From an uncultured Collinsella sp. (lineage in GTDB: Bacteria; Actinomycetota; Coriobacteriia; Coriobacteriales; Coriobacteriaceae): a stretch of DNA of 19,763 nt. Positions within the stretch are counted from its first letter, which is position 1, and each line of letters opens with the position of its first letter. The notes below the pieces were generated by a model. It saw nothing but the letters and a program-made list of their open reading frames with translations, searched no databases and was not told the origin of the DNA. Where the stretch lies: positions 1 through 19,763 of the forward strand of contig CATWSG010000030.1 in NCBI GenBank assembly GCA_958353395.1, given 5' to 3'. The translations under genes were made by a program, and so were the position numbers. Of this stretch, positions 1 to 7,076 are shown in pieces.

Positions 1-42
1 GATTTTGCCTCTTGACAATGTCCTGCTCATATTAAAAGGAAC

Positions 43-68
43 GTCCCCAAGTGCCGGCAGTTTGGGAC
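43..68. repeat. 26-bp imperfect palindrome beside antitoxin stop
   Basis: Two abutting 13-base half-sites, GTCCCCAAGTGCC and GGCAGTTTGGGAC, are inverted copies with three mismatches and are centred on GCCGGC. The palindrome lies two bases beyond the antitoxin stop codon, where a toxin gene would be expected to begin. It looks like a dispersed extragenic palindrome rather than a terminator, because no T-run follows directly on either strand. Confidence 0.5.
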
Positions 69-70
69 AG

Positions 71-274
71 TCATTGTTGATGAGAATCGGGCGCAGCGCC
101 AAAGGCCCCGTTGGGCGAAATGTCGAACGGAAAGGTGCCGCAGCGATTGAAGGCGGCGATGAACATGCGGATGGCGTTGGACGGCGTAGTGCCCACGAGC
201 TGGGTTGCCGCCGCGAAGGCCGCCTTTTCCTCGGGCAAGACCTTCGCGACAACCGGGGTCATGTGTTCTGCCAT
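71..274 (-). CDS. RelB/DinJ-family type II antitoxin
   Basis: This encodes a 67-aa protein. The central part (IRMFIAAFNRCGTFPFDI) matches the RelB/DinJ pattern of a ribbon-helix-helix N-terminus followed by a hydrophobic helix and a PFD/PFDI motif. In this family the N-terminus dimerises and binds the operator, and the C-terminus neutralises a RelE/YafQ-like ribonuclease. The ATG is preceded by AAAGGAAG at good spacing, so I prefer it to an in-frame start 25 codons upstream that lacks a comparable ribosome-binding site. No toxin gene is visible before the window edge: the frame overlapping the stop closes after 16 codons and a palindrome occupies the junction. It may be an orphan antitoxin, or its toxin may lie beyond position 1. 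Confidence 0.75.
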   Translation of the reverse strand: MAEHMTPVVAKVLPEEKAAFAAATQLVGTTPSNAIRMFIAAFNRCGTFPFDISPNGAFGAAPDSHQQ

Positions 275-388
275 GGCGCTTCCTTTTTGAAACGACGGTG
301 GTGCGGATAGATGCGGGCCACGCGGCTGGGCGACGGGCTGTGAAGGCAACCCGATTGGCCCGCATCTGGAGTTTGTTTCTACGGTGTT

Positions 389-433
389 GGTATTACTTGG
401 TATTCCTAAGTATTACCCCGCAGATAGAATACC
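389..433. promoter_or_regulatory. Candidate operator cluster upstream of the antitoxin
   Basis: The element GGTATTAC / GGTATTCC / AGTATTACC / GAATACC occurs four times in both orientations within 45 bp. GGTATTCC near position 399 and GAATACC near 427 are inverted copies. It lies in the AT-richer gap upstream of the RelB/DinJ-like gene. Antitoxins of this family repress their own promoter through short inverted repeats, so an autoregulatory operator is the natural reading. The assignment is inference; no confident -10/-35 pair was fixed. Confidence 0.4.
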
Positions 434-447
434 ATACCCGACCCCAT

Positions 448-469
448 GGGAACGGAGAAAAACGGATCA
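448..469. repeat. Degenerate single arm of the 6802-6865 repeat
   Basis: GGGAACGGAG followed by AAAAACGGATCA resembles the right arm of the inverted repeat at 6844-6865, with about four differences in 22 positions. Both are followed by a short T-run and G. It suggests a family of dispersed extragenic repeats, here as a lone, diverged half. Confidence 0.4.
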
Positions 470-489
470 TTTTGTTGCTGAGTAAGTAT

Positions 490-1869
490 TTAGAGCGTAA
501 TGATGTCCGAGATATTGAGGGCCCGAGCGTCAGCGGCATCGTGTGTGGCAAGCAACAGCATGCGGCCGTCGAGCAAGTCGAGCACGACCTCGGCGCATGC
601 GTCGCGCGCAGCGGTATCTAAGCCGGTAAAAGGCTCGTCCAGAATCACCGCGTCGCCCGGACACAGCAGGGCTCGGGCGATCTCGACGCGACGGCGCTGC
701 CCGCCCGAGAGCTCGGCCACACGAGCATGTACATCGACCCCCGGCACCAGCAGGCGCAGCAGGGCTGCGGCGCTCGAGGCGTCCACGCGCGCGTCGGCGC
801 ACACCAGCACGTTATCCAAAGCCGAGGCGCCCTCTACCAGGCGCACATCCTGAAACACCATGGAGCACGGCACGCACTCCCCCGCCGCCAGCGCAAGCAA
901 CGTCGACTTGCCCACACCCGAGACGCCCATCACGCAGGTGCGCCCACCGGCGGGCACGCGAAGCACCAGCCTGTCGAGCGCCGGCGCCCAGGGCGCACGA
1001 TCGCCCACGGCAAGCGCAAGCTCCGCCGCAGCGCCGGCGCCAGCAGAGTCGCCCGAACGCCCGCGAGCGCCACACCCATGCGCCCGCACGGCAGCACGCC
1101 ATCCCACGGGCCCCGAAGTCCGCAGCAACCACACCAGCACGCGCTCGCATGCCCACGAGGCGGCAACGACTAGCACGGTCCACGCCAGCAGGTCAGCCGT
1201 CTCGATGAGCAACTTCGCCTGATAGATGCGCTCGCCCACGGTGCCCGCCGCCATGCCGATGAGCTCCGCTGCCACGCCGGCCTTCCAGCTCATGCCGATC
1301 ACGGCGCGGGCGCACGAAAGCACAAACGGCAGGACTTCGCGCCAGGTGTGGGCGCAAAACAGTCGCCAGCCCCGCACGCCATGCAGACGAAACATCTGCT
1401 CCAGCGGCTGATCAACCTGCGTCAAACCCTCGACCAGCGAGAAATATACGCCCGGCAGCGCCATCAAAAAGACCGCCGCGATGCTCACACGTGCCGACCC
1501 CAACCAAATAAGCAGCAGGACCACTACGCAGGCAACCGGCGTCGCCTTAACAAACGAAAGCGCCGGCGCCACCAGGCGGGCAAACGTCCGCGACCGCACC
1601 GAGACTCCCGCCAGCACGCCACCGCACACCGCGGCAAGCGCCAGCCCGCCCAAGATTCGCGCGCCTGAGCCCATCAGAATCGCCCACGTGCCGGCATCGC
1701 ACACCAGCCGCAGCAGCGCCACCACGACAGCGCCCGGCCCCGGCAAAATCAACGGCTGCGCTGCCAACGCCGCTGCAAAGACCCACACGGCAAGCCAAAA
1801 GGCGGCAACGGCACCTACTGCCGCCACCGCCTTCATACGCTCTGTCATTTGTCGAGCAAACGCACGCAC
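490..1869 (-). CDS. Fused ABC transporter permease-ATPase (SsuC/TauC-type permease)
   Basis: A 459-aa protein joins a membrane permease to its ATPase. Residues about 13-250 hold several hydrophobic helices and the BPD-type cytoplasmic loop (roughly 147-180). Residues about 283-459 are a compact nucleotide-binding domain with Walker A GVSGVGKST (315-323), Q-loop Gln340, signature LSGGQ (387-391), Walker B VILDEP (408-413), D-loop GLD and H-loop His443. Permease and ATPase are usually separate proteins in the nitrate/sulfonate/taurine/thiamine-precursor group, so the fusion is notable. The start is GTG; its ribosome-binding site GGAG sits in the last codons of the upstream binding-protein gene, with 6 bases to the GTG, implying translational coupling. 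An ATG seven codons downstream is a weaker alternative. The substrate cannot be read from sequence. It is the last gene of the hydrogenase operon. Confidence 0.88.
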   Translation of the reverse strand: MRAFARQMTERMKAVAAVGAVAAFWLAVWVFAAALAAQPLILPGPGAVVVALLRLVCDAGTWAILMGSGARILGGLALAAVCGGVLAGVSVRSRTFARLVAPALSFVKATPVACVVVLLLIWLGSARVSIAAVFLMALPGVYFSLVEGLTQVDQPLEQMFRLHGVRGWRLFCAHTWREVLPFVLSCARAVIGMSWKAGVAAELIGMAAGTVGERIYQAKLLIETADLLAWTVLVVAASWACERVLVWLLRTSGPVGWRAAVRAHGCGARGRSGDSAGAGAAAELALAVGDRAPWAPALDRLVLRVPAGGRTCVMGVSGVGKSTLLALAAGECVPCSMVFQDVRLVEGASALDNVLVCADARVDASSAAALLRLLVPGVDVHARVAELSGGQRRRVEIARALLCPGDAVILDEPFTGLDTAARDACAEVVLDLLDGRMLLLATHDAADARALNISDIITL

Positions 1870-1872
1870 GGG

Positions 1873-2931
1873 CTACTCCATGTAGTAGAAATCGTCAGCC
1901 GGGAGCTTGCCGCCCACGGCGCTCGCGTCCGCATCGGCCAGCACCTGCAGGTACCCACCGAGCGCCGCCTTCATATCCTTCCCCGTCTGGCACACGAGCA
2001 TGCACCCGGGAATCGCCTTTTCGGCAATCGCGGCGTTATCCACGATGCCCGCATCGACCACGGCCTGAGCCCAGTCCGCCGGCGCCGCATTGACGGCCTT
2101 CACGCTCGCCTCATGGCAGCGCAAGAATTCCGCCACGGCCTCGGGATGCTCCTCGGCAAAGGCACGGCGCACCACGGTCACGCCCGTCAGCAGGCGCGAA
2201 CCCGTGTCACCCGCCAGCTCATCCCACACATCAGTCAGATTTACCGGTGCCGACAGCTTGCCCTCGCTCTTGGCGATGGCAGCGGTCTTGAACGGCTCCG
2301 GCAGCACGCCCACGGCGGACGGGTCGGCAAGCAGGGCCGACAGCACCTCGGTGGGCTCGCTCTTAAACTCGAGCGGCACCTGGCCGGTCAGGCCCGCACG
2401 CTCCAGCAGGTAGTTCATGACGTACTCTGGCGTGGTGCCCTTGCCCGTCATGTAGACGGTATGGCCCGCCAAATCGCCAAACGAGGCCACACTCGCGTCG
2501 CCCGTCAACACGCTCAGCACGCCCAGCGTGTTGATGTCGATGACCTGCACCGCACCCTCGGTCTTGTTGTAGAGCACGCTCGCCACGTTGGCGGGCACTA
2601 GGGCGATATCGACATCGCCCTGAATCACCTTGGGCACGATCTCGTCAGCGGTAGTGTTAATCGCAAAGTCGAACTCATTGTCCGTCTCGCCATCGGTCGC
2701 CTGGCCCATAAACCGCACCAGCCCAATCGACGTCGGGCCCTTGAGCGACGCGACGTGCACCTCAACCGGCTCGGCAGCGGCACCGTCAGCGGCAGACCCG
2801 GCAGCCGAGCCCGCGGCGGACCCGGCACCGGCAGCTCCGCCACCACAGCCAACCAGCGCAAGCGACAACGCACCCGCGGCAAGCGCCGAGGCAAACCCCC
2901 GGCGCGTCATCTCAACATTAAACGCGCGCAT
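1873..2931 (-). CDS. ABC transporter substrate-binding lipoprotein (NMT1/SsuA-like)
   Basis: A 352-aa exported binding protein. The N-terminus has a twin-arginine-like TRRGFA (9-14), a hydrophobic stretch and a lipobox LVGC with Cys29 as the lipidation site. A Gly/Ala/Ser-rich linker follows before the periplasmic-binding fold. The body has the NMT1-like layout: an early segment ending in GDVDIALVPANVAS, then GKGTTPEYVMNYLLERAG and AVGVLPEPF. It should deliver a small ligand to the fused permease-ATPase encoded next. The start lies two bases after the hydrogenase stop codon; GAGGGG occurs about 11-12 bases upstream, so reinitiation is likely. Longer in-frame extensions only read into the hydrogenase gene. 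The family covers sulfonates, nitrate, bicarbonate and pyrimidine thiamine precursors; I cannot choose among them. Confidence 0.85.
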   Translation of the reverse strand: MRAFNVEMTRRGFASALAAGALSLALVGCGGGAAGAGSAAGSAAGSAADGAAAEPVEVHVASLKGPTSIGLVRFMGQATDGETDNEFDFAINTTADEIVPKVIQGDVDIALVPANVASVLYNKTEGAVQVIDINTLGVLSVLTGDASVASFGDLAGHTVYMTGKGTTPEYVMNYLLERAGLTGQVPLEFKSEPTEVLSALLADPSAVGVLPEPFKTAAIAKSEGKLSAPVNLTDVWDELAGDTGSRLLTGVTVVRRAFAEEHPEAVAEFLRCHEASVKAVNAAPADWAQAVVDAGIVDNAAIAEKAIPGCMLVCQTGKDMKAALGGYLQVLADADASAVGGKLPADDFYYME

Positions 2932-2933
2932 CG

Positions 2934-4688
2934 TTAGCACACCCCCTCGTTGGGCATCGACCAGGCGTGATGGTCGGTATGCAGCAGCTCCTCGGCCAGC
3001 GGCGAGAGCGGCGCGCCCAAAAACTCGCTGTAGCACGCCTGGACATCGGGATTCTCGTACGAGAAGCGAATGTCCGCCTTCGCATCCAGGCCCCACAGCA
3101 CCTGGCCACGCTCGGCCGCCAGCTCGCAGCCGTCATGGATGGGCTGACCGCCGCCACCGACGCAGCCGCCCGGGCACGCCATAACCTCAACGAAGTCATA
3201 GCTCACACGGCCGTCGCGAATCGCGTCGAGCAGACGGGCGGCATTGCCCAGCCCGTGTGCCACGGCGACGCGCACCTTGGTGCCATCGATATCGGCGACG
3301 GCTTCCTTCCAGCCGTCCAGGCCGCGCACATCGGTAAAGAAGTCGGCGTCGAGGTTCTTGCCCGTCACCAGGTAATAGGCCGAGCGCACGGCGGCCTCCA
3401 TCACGCCGCCCGTGGCGCCAAAGATCACACCCGCGCCCGTGCCAAAGCCCAGCGGCGTATCGAGCGGCTCCTCGGTAAGCGTGTCGACGCTCACGTGGCT
3501 CGCGCGGATCATGCGCACCATCTCGCGCACCGTCAGCGCAACGTCCACGTCGGGCGCGCCGCCCTCGCCCACCATGCTCGGCAGCGCACACTCGGCCTTC
3601 TTGGCCGTGCACGGCATCACGGACACCACGAACAGGCGCTCGGGCTCCACGCCCAACACCTTGGCGTAGTACGTCTTGGCAATAGCACCGAACATCTGCT
3701 GCGGCGACTTGGACGTGGACAGGCTGTCGACAAACTCCGGATAGCGCGCCTTCACAAAGCGCACCCAGCCCGGGCAGCAGCTCGTAAACATGGGCCAGCC
3801 GCGGCTGTCACCTTCGCCCTCGGCGGCGGCGCCCAGGCGCTCGAGCAGCTCAGAGCCCTCCTCCATGATGGTGAGGTCGGCCGAGAAATCGGTATCGAAC
3901 ACGTATTCAAAGCCCACGCGGCGCAGCGCGCACGCCAGGCGCTCAACCGTTGCCTCCTCGCGCGGAATGCCGAGCTCCTCGCCCCAAGCGCTGCGCACGG
4001 CAGGCGCGATCTGCACCAGCACGATCTTGTCGGGATTAGCGAGCGCGTCAAATACGGTCTCGGTGTCGTCGCGCTCGCGCAGCGCGCCCGTCGGGCAATG
4101 CGTGATGCACTGACCGCAGGCGACGCAATCAGTCTTGCCGATCGGCGCGCGTCCGCGGGTACCCACGGCGGTATGTGTGGCGCGGTTGGTCAGGTCCCAA
4201 ATCCCCAGGCCCTGCACGCTCTCGCACACCTTGATGCAGCGCATGCATTTAATGCACTTGTCGTTTTCGCGGATGATGGGAAAATCGAAATCCCAGCCCT
4301 CGCCCGCCAAATGCCTTTGATACGGCAGATAGAAAATGCCCAGGTCGTTGGCGATGGTCTGCAGGTTGCAGTTGCCGCTGCGCACGCAGCTCGTGCACTG
4401 CGAATCGTGCTGGGACAGCAGCAGCTGCACGTTGGTGCGACGGGCCTCGCGGGCCTTGGGGCTGTTGGTGTGGACCGCCATGCCGTCGAGCACGTAGTTG
4501 TTGCAGGCGGCAACCAGCTGGTCGCAGCCCTCGACCTCGACCACGCACACGCGGCAGCCGCCGATCTCGTTTAGATTGCGCAGGTAGCACAGGGTGGGAA
4601 TCTGGATGCCGACGGACTTGGCCGCATCCAGGATCGTGGTGTGCTCGGGCACCACGACCTCGCAGTTGTCGATAGTGAGCTTGACCAT
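2934..4688 (-). CDS. Modular [FeFe] hydrogenase catalytic subunit
   Basis: A 584-aa iron-iron hydrogenase that interconverts protons and H2, expected in the cytoplasm. Domains in order: 2Fe-2S ferredoxin (Cys34, 45, 48, 62), NuoG-like His/Cys 4Fe-4S site (His94, Cys98, 101, 107), two 4Fe-4S clusters (CIKCMRCIKVC from 145; CVACGQCITHC from 188), H-cluster domain and C-terminal small-subunit-like segment. All three H-cluster signatures are intact: TSCCPGW (302-308), MPCTAKKAE (358-366) and MACPGGCVGGGGQP (503-516). By comparison with clostridial CpI, Cys305, 360, 505 and 509 are ligands and Cys304 the proton-relay cysteine. I chose the start where family members usually begin (MVKLTID), preceded by GGAG. 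An ATG at 4745, overlapping the upstream stop codon and preceded by GGGAGG, would add 19 residues and is equally possible. The GltD-like neighbour suggests the glutamate-synthase-linked hydrogenase type (HydDB group A2). Confidence 0.95.
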   Translation of the reverse strand: MVKLTIDNCEVVVPEHTTILDAAKSVGIQIPTLCYLRNLNEIGGCRVCVVEVEGCDQLVAACNNYVLDGMAVHTNSPKAREARRTNVQLLLSQHDSQCTSCVRSGNCNLQTIANDLGIFYLPYQRHLAGEGWDFDFPIIRENDKCIKCMRCIKVCESVQGLGIWDLTNRATHTAVGTRGRAPIGKTDCVACGQCITHCPTGALRERDDTETVFDALANPDKIVLVQIAPAVRSAWGEELGIPREEATVERLACALRRVGFEYVFDTDFSADLTIMEEGSELLERLGAAAEGEGDSRGWPMFTSCCPGWVRFVKARYPEFVDSLSTSKSPQQMFGAIAKTYYAKVLGVEPERLFVVSVMPCTAKKAECALPSMVGEGGAPDVDVALTVREMVRMIRASHVSVDTLTEEPLDTPLGFGTGAGVIFGATGGVMEAAVRSAYYLVTGKNLDADFFTDVRGLDGWKEAVADIDGTKVRVAVAHGLGNAARLLDAIRDGRVSYDFVEVMACPGGCVGGGGQPIHDGCELAAERGQVLWGLDAKADIRFSYENPDVQACYSEFLGAPLSPLAEELLHTDHHAWSMPNEGVC

Positions 4689-4738
4689 GTTATGCGCTCC
4701 GTTTTCGCTGTTGTCGCTGACGGTGGTTTTGTTGGGCT

Positions 4739-6571
4739 CTACCATTCCAGGTTCCTCCCTCCGCGGAACGCACCAAAGCCAAAGTGATCGCAACGCAGGC
4801 AGCGGCTCGCCTCCTGGCGCGCCTCCTGCTCGGTGAGACCCTGCTCGACCAGATTCCAATCGTGAATACGCTCGCCGGCCTCGCGCTCGCCCAGCTCGCA
4901 GCGGCCGCACTCATGCTTACCCTTAAACTGGACGGTCGGCAGCTCCACGTCGAGCTTGATCTTGTGGTCGAAGCCCAGGTAGTGGTCGATGTTTGCCGAC
5001 GCCACGCGGCCGGCATTGATAGCGCGGATGACGGTGGCGGGGCCGGTCTGGCAGTCGCCGCCGCTAAAGAGGCCATCGAAGTTGGGCACGGCGCCGTCCG
5101 AATCGGTGACGATGCAGCCCCACTTGCAGGCAATGCCCATCTCCTCAAACGGCTTGGAATCGATGTCTTGGCCGATGGCCACAAACACGCGCTCGCAGGG
5201 GATGACGCGCTCGGGCGTGGCGGCGGCACGCGGAGCCGGACGACCGCGGCGGGGCTCGCCGATAATCTGCGGCTGCACGCGCAGGCCACTCACGCGACCT
5301 TCCTCGCCCGTCTCGATAGCGAGTGGAGCCGTCAGCTCCAGCACCTCGCAGCCCTCGGCCTGGGCGCCAGCGATCTCGGCATCCTGGGCCGTCATGTCGC
5401 AGATGCGGCGGCGGTAGACGATGCTCACCTTTTCGGCACCGCAGCGCACGGCAGAGCGTGCCACGTCCATGGCCACATTGCCGCCGCCGATGACGCACAC
5501 GCGCTGGCCGCTCAGGTCGGGCAGCTCGTCGTCACCGATGGCGCGCAGCATCTTGACGGCCGACTCCACGCCGGGCGCCTCTTCGCCCGGAAGGCCGAGC
5601 TTCTTATCGCTGTGGGCGCCAATGGCCAGGTAGACGGCATCGAACTCGTCGCGCAGGCGGGCAAGCTCCTCGCCGTTGACGGAGTGGTCGAGTTCCACGT
5701 CGATGCCGGCGCTCAAGATCCAGTCGATCTCGGCCTGCAGGCGCTCGCGCGGCAGACGGTAGCTGGGGATGCCGTAGCGCAGCATGCCGCCCAAGTGGTG
5801 ACGCTGCTCAAAGATGGTCACCCTATGGCCCATCACGGCCAGGTAGTAGGCGCAGGAAAGGCCGGCCGGGCCGCCGCCGATCACGGCGACGCGCTTACCG
5901 GTGTTGTCCACTACATGCGGCCTGTAATCGTTGAGGTCGCTGTGCTCAACGGCAAAACGCTTGAGGGCGAGGATGTTCATGGGATCGTCGACCATGCCGC
6001 GACGGCAGTGCATCTCGCAGGGATGCTCGCACACCAGGCCGCAAACGAGCGGCAGCGGGTTGTTCTTGCGGATGACCTTGACGGCATCGGCATAGCGGCC
6101 GGCCTCGACGAGCGAAATGTACCCGGGAATGTCGACGTGCGCCGGGCAGCCCGAGACGCACGGGACGCGGGCCTCGCGGTCAAAGCCGCAGGAGTGTTCG
6201 CGGATGTGGTGCTCAAAATCGTCGCGGAAGCCGCGAATGGCCGTGAGTGCCATGGCGCCGGCCTCGTAACCGATGGCGCAGTCGCTCGAGAGATAGATGG
6301 TGCGGGCGGTGCGCTCAATCAAGTTGAGCGTGGACTCGTCGGCGCGGCCCTCGAGCACATCGGCGAGCAGATCACTCAGCGCGCTCAGGCCCACGCGGCA
6401 GGGCGTGCACTTGCCGCAGCTCTGGGTGGAGCACAGGTTGACGAGCGCTGCCGTAAACTCAACGGGACACGGGGCGAGCGAGCTCACCGCCAGACGGCGT
6501 CCAAGCGCATCATGCAGGTCGTCCATGACGGCCTGAGCGTGGCTGCGTTCCATTACGTGCAGTCGTGCCAT
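4739..6571 (-). CDS. GltD-like FAD/NAD(P) oxidoreductase with NuoF-type Fe-S domain, hydrogenase partner
   Basis: A 610-aa flavoprotein probably passing electrons between NAD(P)H and the hydrogenase encoded next. Residues about 30-125 match the C-terminal 4Fe-4S region of NuoF/HydB (SCGKCTPCRVG at 51-61, fourth Cys98), but the NuoF flavin domain is missing. The remainder resembles the glutamate synthase small subunit: Cys-rich ferredoxin-like segment (about 128-190), FAD motif GGGPAGLS (232-239), NAD(P) motif GGGNVAMD (362-369) and FAD-closing GLFSGGD (500-506). The C-terminus adds two CxxC pairs (Cys555/558 and 591/594), perhaps another metal site. AGGGG five bases before the chosen ATG favours it over an ATG five codons upstream. 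First gene of the four-gene operon. A stand-alone glutamate synthase role is unlikely given the fusion and context, but the physiological acceptor is unknown. Confidence 0.88.
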   Translation of the reverse strand: MARLHVMERSHAQAVMDDLHDALGRRLAVSSLAPCPVEFTAALVNLCSTQSCGKCTPCRVGLSALSDLLADVLEGRADESTLNLIERTARTIYLSSDCAIGYEAGAMALTAIRGFRDDFEHHIREHSCGFDREARVPCVSGCPAHVDIPGYISLVEAGRYADAVKVIRKNNPLPLVCGLVCEHPCEMHCRRGMVDDPMNILALKRFAVEHSDLNDYRPHVVDNTGKRVAVIGGGPAGLSCAYYLAVMGHRVTIFEQRHHLGGMLRYGIPSYRLPRERLQAEIDWILSAGIDVELDHSVNGEELARLRDEFDAVYLAIGAHSDKKLGLPGEEAPGVESAVKMLRAIGDDELPDLSGQRVCVIGGGNVAMDVARSAVRCGAEKVSIVYRRRICDMTAQDAEIAGAQAEGCEVLELTAPLAIETGEEGRVSGLRVQPQIIGEPRRGRPAPRAAATPERVIPCERVFVAIGQDIDSKPFEEMGIACKWGCIVTDSDGAVPNFDGLFSGGDCQTGPATVIRAINAGRVASANIDHYLGFDHKIKLDVELPTVQFKGKHECGRCELGEREAGERIHDWNLVEQGLTEQEARQEASRCLRCDHFGFGAFRGGRNLEW

Positions 6572-6675
6572 AAGATCCCCTCTCATGTGGCAGCCCGGAG
6601 GCGTGGCCGGGCGAAATTGCTACACGCACAACACTGAGCTAAAAAGTTGTTAGGTCTCCACACGGTTCGGCAGGC

Positions 6676-6703
6676 GGTATAAAATGTTACCCTCAGCGGT
6701 GAA
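6676..6703 (-). promoter_or_regulatory. Candidate promoter of the hydrogenase operon
   Basis: On the minus strand TTCACC and TATACC are separated by 16 bases, a passable housekeeping -35/-10 pair, about 105 bases before the first start codon. AATGTT and AACATT lie as inverted copies around the -35 and spacer and could be a regulator site. Only position and partial consensus match support this. Confidence 0.35.
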
Positions 6704-6801
6704 ATAGAACATTACCGCAGATAAATGCCATATTTGATAAAACGCGTTACCAAATAGCAATAGCCCATGTGGGCAAATAGCGCCTTACAATTTTTCCTAT
6801 C

Positions 6802-6865
6802 TGATCCGTTTTCCTCCGTCCCCAAGGGGTCATATGATCCGAAGGGGACGAAGGAAACCGGATCA
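6802..6865. repeat. Inverted repeat with 22-bp arms
   Basis: The arms at 6802-6823 and 6844-6865 start and end with TGATCC/GGATCA and match at 20 of 22 positions, separated by 20 bases. A degenerate copy of one arm occurs at 448-469, which favours a dispersed REP/MITE-like element over a terminator unique to this site. Confidence 0.75.
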
Positions 6866-7014
6866 TTTTTGGTACAAAGGAGTCAGGCCGCCTTGCACCA
6901 ATCATGAGTTGCGGTGAAATAGGGACTGAAAAGCCGCTCAAAAGGCCAAAACAGTCCGTATTCCACCGCAACTCATGATTGGTGCAGATCAACCTGACCT
7001 CTTTGCACTAAAAA
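6866..7014. repeat. 149-bp palindrome with 63-base arms
   Basis: The left arm 6866-6928 and right arm 6952-7014 are inverted copies with 11 non-identical positions. The inner 35 bases, from TGCACCAATCATGAG to GGACTG, differ at only two. The loop (6929-6951) is 23 bases and A-rich. It abuts the helicase terminator, whose T-run forms the palindrome's outer edge, and directly follows the 22-bp-arm inverted repeat. It contains no transposase frame. It could be a non-autonomous element or encode a long RNA hairpin. Confidence 0.8.
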
Positions 7015-7043
7015 GGGCCCCGAGCATAGTCTGCTCGGGGCCC
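7010..7043 (-). terminator. Rho-independent terminator of the helicase gene
   Basis: GGGCCCCGAGCA and TGCTCGGGGCCC form a perfect 12-bp stem with a 5-base loop. On the minus strand the stem is followed by TTTTT. It begins 33 bases past the helicase stop codon. Confidence 0.92.
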
Positions 7044-7076
7044 AAACTCGTCTCGCCCTACCGCGCGACGCGTGTG

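Larger units (their letters stand above)
6572..7076. other. Intergenic region with promoter, repeats and terminator
   Basis: About 500 bases without a credible gene separate the hydrogenase operon from the helicase gene, both on the minus strand. From the operon side it holds a candidate operon promoter, an inverted repeat with 22-base arms, a palindrome with 63-base arms and the helicase terminator. An 81-codon minus-strand frame runs across the repeats and is judged spurious. The repeats are listed separately. Confidence 0.7.

Noticed and set aside
1..30. Possible start of a toxin gene (MSRTLSRGKI, minus strand) running off the window
   Set aside because: Only ten codons are visible and no ribosome-binding site lies at useful spacing, so it cannot be supported.
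2967..4574. 535-codon plus-strand frame opposite the hydrogenase
   Set aside because: It is rich in His, Ala and Arg without any family motif; the minus strand holds intact H-cluster and Fe-S motifs.
4784..6637. 617-codon plus-strand frame opposite the flavoprotein
   Set aside because: A GC-bias shadow; the minus strand has FAD and NAD(P) motifs and operon context.
6747..6992. 81-codon minus-strand frame in the repeat region
   Set aside because: It runs through both inverted repeats, so its sequence is dictated by the palindromes.
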